Shown here: piece after piece, positions 17,363 to 26,990 of the stretch
Layout of the letters: each line of letters begins with the position of its first letter
Position numbering within the stretch: position 1 is the stretch's first letter
NCBI GenBank assembly: GCA_023144005.1
Contig: JAGLGN010000034.1
Span: 15,809 to 79,808 of the forward strand
Length of the DNA: 64,000 nt
Origin: a bacterium
Lineage (GTDB): Bacteria > AUK180
Reading direction: 5' to 3'
The notes under the pieces: generated by a model
Database searches by the model: none
Told to the model about the DNA's origin: nothing
What the model saw: the letters and a program-made list of their open reading frames with translations, nothing else
Translations under genes and position numbers: made by a program

Positions 17363-20300
17363 TCACCAATCCCCGGATGCCCCGGGGGTTAAATGAGGGT
17401 AGTTTTTTTTATTAGAGTATTCTGCACATTTATCCGAACAATTTTCTCCTCTTACTGAATATAGGATGCCTTCATAAACGGCATCCCAGTCTTCACTAGT
17501 ATCTTTTTTATTAGTATTTTTAGAAATAGTTTCGTGATACCACTGACCGAAAAGCCCAAGAGCGGGTCCTCCCCAATCAGCAAGCTTACATCCTGCGAAA
17601 CAATGCGTAAAATCATCATTACTATCTTCAGCCTTCATTAAGCTTCCATCTGACAAAGCTCCTTCCTTAGCATCTTGAATCCAGTCGCAACCTGATGAAT
17701 CAGTATGTGTGATTGGCATGTTTGACACATAGAAGAAATTATTGATACCTAATACCGGATCTTTCCCCGAAAACCGTCCCACACTCGAATCCATCATCCT
17801 CATCCTGTAATAATAATCAGAGGTCTCCACATTGTACTCCCGTCCAGTGTAAAGATACCTTATCGCAGGCACATTTTCAAGTTTTTTCTTGTATGGATTG
17901 AGATTGAGATTCGCATAGAATGTTCTCCGAGCCGGGTCTGTTATTTCACTCCCTCCGGTTGTATCCATATTTCCATATGGATTTATCGGATCTCCCACCT
18001 GCCAATTCTGTGCCGCAAACCATGTCTCATAGTCAAATATATCAGGCTCATTCGGGATATTGGCGAGCCTTTCCACAGGTATCGCATAGACATCGCTTTT
18101 CGCATTGAAGTGCTTGGAATAAATGATATGGTCAGAACCGTTATATCCAGCAAAACTCGGTCTTGACTTTGTTACGGTTCCGTAACTTCCCATAGAATTG
18201 ACAGCTTCGAGTGATGTTGAATAAGCAAATATCTCGATATTTCTTTTTCTGACCCTGTGAGAAACAGGATAAATCTGATACGGACAGCTTGTCCCAGGCA
18301 CATATCCTGTAGTGATGTCATACGCAAACAATGTATTGCCCGCATTCCAGCCGATCGCTTCGTATTTGCTTGCGTTGATATTCTCCGTTATTACCGTCTC
18401 TTCTCCGGTATCAACCTTGAATAGGACGATATCTGTTTCTGTCCCATCATACTTCAATACAGCAAAGGTCGCTTCATCAGCCTTCGGGTTGATCTTTGTA
18501 TAATCCGCAGTGTCATCCGTAAATCTGTCGTATGTGAGATCATCATTTATCCGGTATATGTTCGTATAAATGTCACCAGTAAGTTTAGCGGTGAAAAATA
18601 TTCCCGTCTCGTTCGACTTGATTGTATCAAAGGATTGAACCGCCGTTGATGCAATGATATTCACATCCGAAGAAATAGCTCCCATAGTATCAGAGACGAT
18701 TTTCTGAACACCGCTTGAGTCACTATAAAGATAAACGGTATTCACATCGCCGTTCTTCACAATGAATTTATCCTCTTCTACATCTGAATACATGAGAAAA
18801 CCGGTGGGAGACATGGGAGCATGATTTATCCGATATAGGTCTCCGTCTCTCCTATAGTACGGAGTCCTGAATGTGTCAGTATATGTCATCGGAGTTCCAA
18901 ACGGATTAGGGACAGGCGTCACGGCTTCGACGAGCGTATAACTGTTACCGGTACCGAGATCGTAACGCTCGATCGATTTGTTCGGACTGACCATATCCTC
19001 ATTCCTGAGCATGATAACGGGATCATCGCAGGTAACGAGGCCGCTCTTGAGAAAGTATAAAGAACCTCCATAAAGCTGCGGATCGTCCTTGAAGTAGGTA
19101 TTCTCCAGGATCGGAAGCTCCACGCCCGCAGTGTAACTGTATTCAACTCCGTCCTCGCAGTAATCGGTGATCTCTCCCCATGCGCCGTAACCGTAGCTTG
19201 AGCGGAGCCAGTCGAAACCGGCCTCTGTGATCTCCACGACCTGTCTCGTCGATCCAAGGGCATCCTTGAATATGTAGAACTCCTTATCTTCCTTGTTATC
19301 TTCAAAAGCAAGTATATTATCAATTCCGGGGCCGTTGAAGTATGTCTTCTTTATCTGCTCGCTTCCGTCAAGATCATAGACACAGTTGGCACCGTCATAG
19401 ATATAGTATTCGACTATCGTTTCATTAGTTTGCGGATCCTTGTAAGTCCTCTTCAACCGCTCTCCGGTCGGTGAGAATGTGTATTCACCTAATACATTGC
19501 CATCTTTTGTTACAGCTCCAAGCCGTCCTTCGGGGCCGTAAAAATATCCACCTAAATTCGATGAATTCTCATCTTCCTGAACCGTAAGTTCGCCCTTGAC
19601 ATTATATTCCCAATCCTTGCTACCGTTTAAAAGAAGCAATGGAGATACATTGATCTTTATCTTGACATCCTGCCCGATCAGGCGGTTCTCGCCGTCATAA
19701 TCATACTCCTCGGTACGATAATTACCCGGATTCAGTGTAATATCTCCGTATATCTGCGTACCGAGAATGAAAGAGGTTGCCTTGACACGGTTTCCTACAC
19801 TATCATAGGAATATGAAGTTCCCGCGCCATTGTAATATGAAGCGGCGGTCAGCTGATTCTGATTGTCATAATTGAAATAATTCCTGAGTGTCTTTCCACG
19901 AAGCTCTTCGGGGATAACATCATTGTCCTTGAAGGTCTCAAAGAGGCCTATCCTGTTTCCCCTGTCATCCAGAAGATATTCGTATGAAGCGTAAGGATTG
20001 TCGATCTTTTTAAGGTTCTTCAGCTCATCGTAATCATATGTAACCGTCTTGCCGTCGGGATATGTTATGCTGTCAAGAAGTCCGCAGCAGGAAGAATACG
20101 AGTAAAGGAAAGTGCCCAGATCGGGAAAGGCCTGAGATATGGGCCTGTTCATATTGTCGTATGTCATGCCGACTTGCAACGGTGTTCCACCTGTCTCAAA
20201 CGGCATTGTCCTTGAAATAACATTTCCATTATCATCATATGAATATGCCACATTGAATTCCTTGCCGGCAATGAGGGTCTTGACAAGTTCGGGCCTGTTC

Positions 20301-22999
20301 AGAAGGTCGTATTCGTATTCCTTTATTATCTGCGTACCGTCTTTATAATGATCTGTAACTTTAGTGATATTGAGTTCCTTGTCATGATCAAATTCCCTTC
20401 TCTGTTTATCATACTTTGCATCGAATATGATATGTTTTGTGACGAATCTCTGTATTTCATGATCGTAGTCCTGATAATACTTGGTTGTCTCGGATTGCGC
20501 GGGATCGCTGTTCAGAGAAAGAGTTTTCTCAACCAATGCACCGTCCGGAGAATAACGGTAAGTTTCCGTTGTCAGCGGATATTCGGTCTTTGTAACTTTT
20601 CCCGACAGATCATGGGTATATGATGTGATATTGCCCTCGCCGTCGGTAAGGCGGATAAGATCGCCCCTTAAATTATACTCATAGACAACAGTTTCATCTA
20701 CCGTATCCTTATACCTCGTATGAGCCAGTACTCTGTTGAAATTATCGTAAGTATACGAATCGGTCAAATCGCCGTTGATACTCTTTTCAGACACCCTTCC
20801 AAGGGCATCATATAAATATGAGGCAACTTCCGTGATTTCTGACTCATTGGTATTCCCCGTAGCCGGATCAACGCTCAAAATGTTTCCCGTGCGCTGCTTG
20901 GCAAGTATCCTTCCTCTTGTATCGTATGAATAAACAACCTGCGCCGACGGTTGATTCAGGGGATCGAACTCCTGCTGTGACAAAAGGTCGCCATTGTCAT
21001 TATAGCCGAATCTTTTTTCCGAACCGTCAGGATGTTCGATTCTCCGAAGTTTCCATGCCGCCTTATCCCATGAAAGTATTGTGACATTCTCATTCTTATC
21101 CCTTACTTCATCAGGATAGGGGAAATCTTCATAAAGGTCATACTTCGCCTGGACGGAGTTTCCGTATTCATCCTGAACTCTGGTTACATCACCATCATTG
21201 TCATAGGTGATTTCAGTGCCTGTTGTGACATCATTCAGATCAGGGATAAGGACAATTAGATTATCATCCGTAATTGTAGTGGCTCCCGAAGGGTCGTACG
21301 GAGGGAGATTATCAGGATCAAATTCGTCCTCTATCCAGCCGCCTGACGAACCGGTAACTTCGCTGTTATCACCGGATGTATTACTGAAATTCTCCGATAG
21401 CATCTCTGATGCAGCTGACGAGCTCTCATTATAATTCTTAAACGATGTTTTTCCAGATTGCTGGTCACTTTGTCTTGTAGATACTCCGAATTTATTAAAA
21501 AGCAGACAGATTTGTTTTCCATCAAGGATCTCATTGAAAAAATCAACCGTTATGATGTTTGAAGCAACAAATCTCGCGATACCTTCGGTAGAATCCATCG
21601 GTCCGAACACGACTCCCGAATACTCAGGAATTCCCTGTGAATCATCCCGCCAATATGTATATGTCGTTTCTTTTTCAAATTGAACCCTTGGAAACGGTTC
21701 GGCATCCTCGTATATCTTTGAAATATAATGCGAAGAAAGGACTTCTCCGGTATCAAATCCATATTGAGTATATTCAAATGACCAGGACCTTCCTCTGAGA
21801 TCGTTCAACTTCGTCAGATCACCCTGCGTATTATATTCAAAGGTCCATTCCCGCGAATACGAGTCCTTTATCCTTTCAACCCGTTTTTGTGCGTCGTAGA
21901 ATACTTCAAAGATTATTCCGCTATTCAGATCATACTGACCGGTCTTGATCTGTGTCAATTTCAATTCGCTGTCATATTCAAATGTGATCTCATGTTTGTC
22001 TGTAACCCGGTCTTCTATCGAAACAAGCAGAATTTCGTTAACGGATTCCACAAGATCATCTTCGCTATCCAGTTTAATTCCTTCCGGCTTGTATCTGATC
22101 TCGCCCTGAAGACTCTGGTATTTCTCGATCAAACCGTTTTTGTAAAATACGCTGTAATAGCCGCTTCCTTTGATGTACATTATCCCTACTGATTTGTCCA
22201 GAGGTTCATACCGCTCGGTGCCCGGATTATATTGAAATAGAATTCCCCTTCCCGAGGAATCGGATAAAACCAGGAAATTTTCTCCGGCTGAATTATTAAT
22301 AAAAATAATCTCCTTCTCAAAATTGAATATCCAATTATAACCGGCGACACCGTCTCTCTCAAGCAATGAATTATAAGAAAGGGAAACCGTATAGGGAAGG
22401 CGGGCATCGAAGTCGGAAAGCATTTTGCCGTAGTTTATCGATGCGTCAAATGTATTTCTGGAAGCTGTGACCGGAGCCGAATTGGCCGGAAGCGGAAAAT
22501 AGGGAATACTTCGCAGAAGATAGGTCTTGCCTCCTGTGCTGGCAAGCGTTGAGGAGAGCTTCTGGATCTTGCTGTAATGATCGTAAATATCCGATGCGAA
22601 CTGATCCGAATAATACGGTGTCTCCGAGACCGTATATTCATGCTTTGAATAATTCCCGTAATAATCGTCAGGACTCGAAGAAAGGACTCTTTCAAGCCGC
22701 TCCGAATACCTGCTCAATTGAGTCTTAAGGGTTGATATGACGGGGTTCGGCAATGGGACTGGAAGTGTCGTTTCAGGATTATAGATAAGGAGTTTATGGC
22801 CGCATTTAAGGTCCCCGAGGTTTGTATCAGTATCGGCAACGGTTGCCACGGCAATCTTGATCCTGTCATCGACCTTCTGATACGCGATCGATTTTTCAAG
22901 GTCGTCATTGTCAGGAGGTATGAGGCTGCGGAATTCGATGGCATTGACACCGGAGATCACAAGAAGAATACCCAATAAAGAAAATATTATCTTTCTCAT
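17363..22999 (-). CDS. Large secreted Rhs/YD-repeat protein with cysteine-rich C-terminal tail
   Basis: 1878 residues with a Sec signal peptide (about 1-20). YD repeats run from about 330 to 1230 (for example YDELKNLKKIDNP, YDGENRLIGQD). The conserved Rhs core starts with DALGSTRQVVE near 1250 and YGYGAWGE near 1270, but its second half, LYTGREYN and DYYYRMRMMDSSVG, appears only at about 1716-1745. The ~440 residues between look like a TolB-type beta-propeller and are not part of ordinary Rhs cores. After the junction (TDSSG) comes a ~120-residue tail with FTHCFAGC, GGP and ENCSDKC. Rhs cores form a shell around a toxic tail released by autoproteolysis; here the usual DPxG junction is DSSG. 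It is co-transcribed with the Ig-like protein upstream. Confidence 0.9.
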   Translation of the reverse strand: MRKIIFSLLGILLVISGVNAIEFRSLIPPDNDDLEKSIAYQKVDDRIKIAVATVADTDTNLGDLKCGHKLLIYNPETTLPVPLPNPVISTLKTQLSRYSERLERVLSSSPDDYYGNYSKHEYTVSETPYYSDQFASDIYDHYSKIQKLSSTLASTGGKTYLLRSIPYFPLPANSAPVTASRNTFDASINYGKMLSDFDARLPYTVSLSYNSLLERDGVAGYNWIFNFEKEIIFINNSAGENFLVLSDSSGRGILFQYNPGTERYEPLDKSVGIMYIKGSGYYSVFYKNGLIEKYQSLQGEIRYKPEGIKLDSEDDLVESVNEILLVSIEDRVTDKHEITFEYDSELKLTQIKTGQYDLNSGIIFEVFYDAQKRVERIKDSYSREWTFEYNTQGDLTKLNDLRGRSWSFEYTQYGFDTGEVLSSHYISKIYEDAEPFPRVQFEKETTYTYWRDDSQGIPEYSGVVFGPMDSTEGIARFVASNIITVDFFNEILDGKQICLLFNKFGVSTRQSDQQSGKTSFKNYNESSSAASEMLSENFSNTSGDNSEVTGSSGGWIEDEFDPDNLPPYDPSGATTITDDNLIVLIPDLNDVTTGTEITYDNDGDVTRVQDEYGNSVQAKYDLYEDFPYPDEVRDKNENVTILSWDKAAWKLRRIEHPDGSEKRFGYNDNGDLLSQQEFDPLNQPSAQVVYSYDTRGRILAKQRTGNILSVDPATGNTNESEITEVASYLYDALGRVSEKSINGDLTDSYTYDNFNRVLAHTRYKDTVDETVVYEYNLRGDLIRLTDGEGNITSYTHDLSGKVTKTEYPLTTETYRYSPDGALVEKTLSLNSDPAQSETTKYYQDYDHEIQRFVTKHIIFDAKYDKQRREFDHDKELNITKVTDHYKDGTQIIKEYEYDLLNRPELVKTLIAGKEFNVAYSYDDNGNVISRTMPFETGGTPLQVGMTYDNMNRPISQAFPDLGTFLYSYSSCCGLLDSITYPDGKTVTYDYDELKNLKKIDNPYASYEYLLDDRGNRIGLFETFKDNDVIPEELRGKTLRNYFNYDNQNQLTAASYYNGAGTSYSYDSVGNRVKATSFILGTQIYGDITLNPGNYRTEEYDYDGENRLIGQDVKIKINVSPLLLLNGSKDWEYNVKGELTVQEDENSSNLGGYFYGPEGRLGAVTKDGNVLGEYTFSPTGERLKRTYKDPQTNETIVEYYIYDGANCVYDLDGSEQIKKTYFNGPGIDNILAFEDNKEDKEFYIFKDALGSTRQVVEITEAGFDWLRSSYGYGAWGEITDYCEDGVEYSYTAGVELPILENTYFKDDPQLYGGSLYFLKSGLVTCDDPVIMLRNEDMVSPNKSIERYDLGTGNSYTLVEAVTPVPNPFGTPMTYTDTFRTPYYRRDGDLYRINHAPMSPTGFLMYSDVEEDKFIVKNGDVNTVYLYSDSSGVQKIVSDTMGAISSDVNIIASTAVQSFDTIKSNETGIFFTAKLTGDIYTNIYRINDDLTYDRFTDDTADYTKINPKADEATFAVLKYDGTETDIVLFKVDTGEETVITENINASKYEAIGWNAGNTLFAYDITTGYVPGTSCPYQIYPVSHRVRKRNIEIFAYSTSLEAVNSMGSYGTVTKSRPSFAGYNGSDHIIYSKHFNAKSDVYAIPVERLANIPNEPDIFDYETWFAAQNWQVGDPINPYGNMDTTGGSEITDPARRTFYANLNLNPYKKKLENVPAIRYLYTGREYNVETSDYYYRMRMMDSSVGRFSGKDPVLGINNFFYVSNMPITHTDSSGCDWIQDAKEGALSDGSLMKAEDSNDDFTHCFAGCKLADWGGPALGLFGQWYHETISKNTNKKDTSEDWDAVYEGILYSVRGENCSDKCAEYSNKKNYPHLTPGASGDW

Positions 23000-23000
23000 A

Positions 23001-26000
23001 TTACACTCCTGCCTTTATTCCGTAATACTTGATGAGAATATCCATTTTTAAACGGATTTCTGAAATATCATATGATCCGATTGACCGCAGCGCTTTTATC
23101 TGGGTCAAAAGATTATTCATGGCTGAATCAAAATTGCCGATATTCTCTCTCATACTTTCTATCTCCGCATAAATTTCATTCACAGCCGACAGTTCATTTC
23201 CCGAAAGAACCTGTGACATCTCTTCCAGATCAAGAAGTATCGCAGCATAAAGCTCATCAATAGTAAAAGAAATGTCGTAACGGTCAACTGTCGAATCTAT
23301 CAGGGAATAAATGCCGCCGCATTTCAGCGACAAGGCCCTCTCTATGGTATAATCCCCTTTCAATTCAGGAAGCTGGATCATAATAGATATTGATTTCTCC
23401 GAATAGGGTGAAAGATCAAAGTATTGAACCGTCGAGTTGTTGATTATATCTCCTTCCGATATATCAAGAAAAGTAATATCGACAGATGAGATGTCAAGTT
23501 TAACCGATACGGTTTCCGAAGAATCGTTTGAAACGATATATTTTACCGGAATGATGCGGCTTGGGAAATTGTCGCTCATGTAGTACTCTGGGAAATTATA
23601 TGTTTCCAACATAGAAACTATCATATCGCTTAAATCCGATGGCAAGGATATTATCGGGTGATTGAAGAATAATGATCGGCCACGGCCGTGTATATTCTGA
23701 ATTACCGCGGGAGAAGAACCCGGTTCCAAGGTGCCTGATACGGAGCTCTCAGAGGAAAAAGATAAAAGCTCAAGCGGCTTTCCATCAAAGAGATAATCAA
23801 ATCCAGGAGATATTGCAGAGGGGATCACATTGATCGAATAAATTGATTCTTCCAGCTTCCCGAATTCTTTTACTCCGGTAAGTTCCTGAAAGAAATCGCC
23901 TAAACCGGTAAATCCGAAATTAACGACTGGATTTCCCCAGTAGACATACTCGCTGACTTTCCCTGAAACCGTGCCCTTCATGTTCTTTCCGTTTAAAAGG
24001 ATTATTCCGTTAAATAATCCTGAGCGCAATTTCTCATCAAATGTACTCGCCGTATCGGCAATATCGACCTTCCATATTTCCTGTGAGCCTATCAGCACTT
24101 GTTCAAGCTCGCTGTAGTCTGCTTCTGAATAAATAAGAACATTTAGAGGTTCACCGTTCTCAGTAGTCATATCAACATTCGGAACGATAAATAAAATCGC
24201 GTCAACGATTTGTGAAACATTGCCGATATTGTCGTATCCGCGGGCCTTGACATAGTATTCTCCGTAATCGTATTCCGAAAGAACGACCGGGTCGGTATAG
24301 TTAAGGAAATCTGCCTCATTGATATCCTGGGAGATAGAATACTGGGCATAGGAATATCCCGACAACAAGTCCTGCCCTGATATCTCAAGAACCGAATTCT
24401 TATAGCAGACCAATTGTCCGGCGATAAGATTTGAAGGCGTAGCGGTGATAGAGATCGCCGGCGGGGTCAGATCCATCATAAAAGAGTAAATATTTTCATC
24501 CTCAATATTCACCACATTATCTTCGGAGTAATAACTAACCGTATGATTTCCTTCCGAAAGGCCGGCAAGATCCAGAGAATCCTGATATTCCGAGTATGCA
24601 TTTTGGTCTATTTTTAAATATTCCGCATACACACCGCTGAGCGCGTCATATGATGACATTGAAATTGAAGAAAACTCTCCGGCGAATTGTGTTGTTCCAT
24701 TATTATATGCGTTATGAAATTCAATCCCGCTTTCGGGTGGGGAATAATCATTATAGAAAATATATGACTTCGTGGTGCTTCTATTACCCGCAAGGTCGGT
24801 TCCGTAATAGTAAATCCTCCGTTCACCCTCAGGAAGGCCGTTGATAAAATCCTGAGTGTAACTGATCCAGTTGGCATTATCAAATGAATATAAAGCCGTT
24901 CCTTCCGATACCTCAAATCCCATCAGCGTCAATGCGGAGATATACAGATCCAGAGAGAAATAGAAAGGATCGCCTACCTTCAAGAGAACAGAGGGCGGAG
25001 AAAGGTCAATTGTAAAATTCAATGTCTGTGAAGCTTCATTCCCAGCGGGATCGGATGCCGTCGCATTGAGAGTATGCGCGCCGGGAGCACCGATGGAATA
25101 ATCGGGAAAGATCTCAGTGCCGTTATCAGTAACACAAACGATCGAGCCGTTTTCATCCTTATGGCTGATTGCCGGGAACACATAATTATTATATAATCCG
25201 TTGTCTTCCACTCCGGAGATATACAATTCAGGCGAGCCGGTATCAATTATCGCTTTGAAGATATTCGCTGAAGTCGTTTCAGGGCCATTTGAAGCATATA
25301 CCTTAAGTAAATATTCTCCGTCCGCAAGTAATTGGTTATTGGCATCTTTTCCGTTCCAGAAAAACGAGAGTGGGGCCTCGTCATTGTATGAAGCCTGGCC
25401 TGATGCTATAATATTGCTCATTGAAAGATCGTAAACGCTGTAGAAGACCGTTGCTGGAAAGTTCAATTCCACATCTACCTGAAGAGAATCTTTGATTAAG
25501 TCGCTATTTGGACTGAAGTATTTATTCTCAACTGATATCCAGGTAAAATGTAATGCTTGAGAGTCTATTGGGTACAGCCCTATAACATACAGACTGAAAT
25601 GCTCAGATATTAAAACTATCTGATTATTTTCAACATCTTTTATCACATCCGCAAAGCCGCTGCTGGCATCTTCCCATGCAAGGTCATCCGCATTCCAGAT
25701 AAGCGGGACGAGAGCAAATTCCTCTTCAAGTGTCAGCTCACTGTCGTCGTACAAAATAGTGACGGAAGCATCGCCTGTAAGAGCGCTTTGCGCGAGAGTA
25801 ATGTCATATACGGCGGAAGCCGGAGATATTTCCTCAAGGCTCAATTCCGAAATGATCGTGTCGCTGTCTATCAGATCAATGGTCAGCAGATCCGGCTGCT
25901 CCAATGAATTTTCCGGAACCATAACGATGACTTGCTTATCGTCGCTAATCACGGTGCCGGGAACATTTCCTGCCGTATTTTCAATAAAATTCTCTGAAGT

Positions 26001-26864
26001 CAGAATTTGAAAAGGGCGTAATTCCGATTGAACTGTCCTTCCTGTTTTTGATGTTAATGAAAGCTGAACATCATAATGTCCCGGAACAAATACATTATTT
26101 TCATTCCCCTCTTCAAAGGAAAATTCTATTGAATAAATATCTGAATATGTATTTACCGTCTGAATGGTAAAAGCAATACTTTCAGAATAGATCATATTTT
26201 CATCATCATCCTTAATCTCCAAAAGGATAGATTCAATTCCATCATTTGAGGAGGCGGTAAATGGAAATGAACCGATGCAGTCTAAGGAATGAAATAACTT
26301 ATAGAGCTCGGTATAGTAAACCTTCGAGGAACCGTCACATGTGAAGTATTTTCCAGTTAATTGTGAGTAATATACTTTCTCCCCTTGAATGTCCATAAAA
26401 TACGTAGTAGGTAGATTAAAGGGCCAGGAATCGTTACACATAGCATAATCAAATCCTTTTTCAAAGTAACTGTTGTAATAGTAAGAGTATGTATCTCCCA
26501 GAGAGACCTCCAACTCATTGATGAACTTCACGGTAAATTTTCTGGGATGAGGTTCGCCATTCAAGTTCCTGATCTCAAAGTCCGCATACTCTACGAAATT
26601 GCTATCGGGTACTCCTTGAAGTGATATCATTTTTTCAACCGGCCCGGAAGATGTGGCAAGAATTGTAGTGTCAGACATGCTTATTGAAAAACTAGTCGGT
26701 GCTTGTACAATTTCTATTTCTGCGTTTGAAGCACCGTAAGAGGAGATATCAATAAAGATAGTACTGTCTCCAGATGGTATTCTATAGACAGGTGTAAGGT
26801 GGGTTGCGGAGAAAAGGATCGCATTACAAAAAAGGAAAACAAACAGTATGACCTTTGCTTTCAT
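23001..26864 (-). CDS. Large secreted Ig-like/FlgD-Ig protein, first gene of the Rhs operon
   Basis: 1287 residues with a signal peptide (about 1-20, ending LFSATH). The middle has a FlgD-type Ig domain (NKYFSPNSDLIKDSLQ ... FFWNGKDANNQLLADGEYLL, about 440-540). Several OmpL47-like Ig modules follow, each with DLSPP or DTGSP starts and YYYGTDLAGN or TASDPAGN ends (about 545-860). A later region resembles a glutamine-amidotransferase-like fold, then a helical C-terminus. There is no C-terminal membrane anchor or sorting tag I can name. It is separated from the Rhs gene by one base, so the two are co-translated and may form a surface complex. A promoter and GAGGG ribosome binding site precede the ATG. 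Confidence 0.75.
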   Translation of the reverse strand: MKAKVILFVFLFCNAILFSATHLTPVYRIPSGDSTIFIDISSYGASNAEIEIVQAPTSFSISMSDTTILATSSGPVEKMISLQGVPDSNFVEYADFEIRNLNGEPHPRKFTVKFINELEVSLGDTYSYYYNSYFEKGFDYAMCNDSWPFNLPTTYFMDIQGEKVYYSQLTGKYFTCDGSSKVYYTELYKLFHSLDCIGSFPFTASSNDGIESILLEIKDDDENMIYSESIAFTIQTVNTYSDIYSIEFSFEEGNENNVFVPGHYDVQLSLTSKTGRTVQSELRPFQILTSENFIENTAGNVPGTVISDDKQVIVMVPENSLEQPDLLTIDLIDSDTIISELSLEEISPASAVYDITLAQSALTGDASVTILYDDSELTLEEEFALVPLIWNADDLAWEDASSGFADVIKDVENNQIVLISEHFSLYVIGLYPIDSQALHFTWISVENKYFSPNSDLIKDSLQVDVELNFPATVFYSVYDLSMSNIIASGQASYNDEAPLSFFWNGKDANNQLLADGEYLLKVYASNGPETTSANIFKAIIDTGSPELYISGVEDNGLYNNYVFPAISHKDENGSIVCVTDNGTEIFPDYSIGAPGAHTLNATASDPAGNEASQTLNFTIDLSPPSVLLKVGDPFYFSLDLYISALTLMGFEVSEGTALYSFDNANWISYTQDFINGLPEGERRIYYYGTDLAGNRSTTKSYIFYNDYSPPESGIEFHNAYNNGTTQFAGEFSSISMSSYDALSGVYAEYLKIDQNAYSEYQDSLDLAGLSEGNHTVSYYSEDNVVNIEDENIYSFMMDLTPPAISITATPSNLIAGQLVCYKNSVLEISGQDLLSGYSYAQYSISQDINEADFLNYTDPVVLSEYDYGEYYVKARGYDNIGNVSQIVDAILFIVPNVDMTTENGEPLNVLIYSEADYSELEQVLIGSQEIWKVDIADTASTFDEKLRSGLFNGIILLNGKNMKGTVSGKVSEYVYWGNPVVNFGFTGLGDFFQELTGVKEFGKLEESIYSINVIPSAISPGFDYLFDGKPLELLSFSSESSVSGTLEPGSSPAVIQNIHGRGRSLFFNHPIISLPSDLSDMIVSMLETYNFPEYYMSDNFPSRIIPVKYIVSNDSSETVSVKLDISSVDITFLDISEGDIINNSTVQYFDLSPYSEKSISIMIQLPELKGDYTIERALSLKCGGIYSLIDSTVDRYDISFTIDELYAAILLDLEEMSQVLSGNELSAVNEIYAEIESMRENIGNFDSAMNNLLTQIKALRSIGSYDISEIRLKMDILIKYYGIKAGV

Positions 26865-26888
26865 ATCGCCCTCGTGTTATCTTGTTTC

Positions 26889-26917
26889 ATTGTACTGTAT
26901 TATCGAATAATTATCAA
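26889..26917 (-). promoter_or_regulatory. Promoter of the Rhs operon
   Basis: Minus strand: TTGATA (26917-26912), 17-base spacer, TACAAT (26894-26889). The ATG at 26864 follows a short leader with GAGGG. All four downstream minus-strand genes of the Rhs locus could be read from here. Confidence 0.7.
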
Positions 26918-26990
26918 GTAAAATGCAGAGCATTTGAAAATGAAGGCGGTAGTAAATTGTCAATTGGAATGAGGGCCCAATCACCCATAT

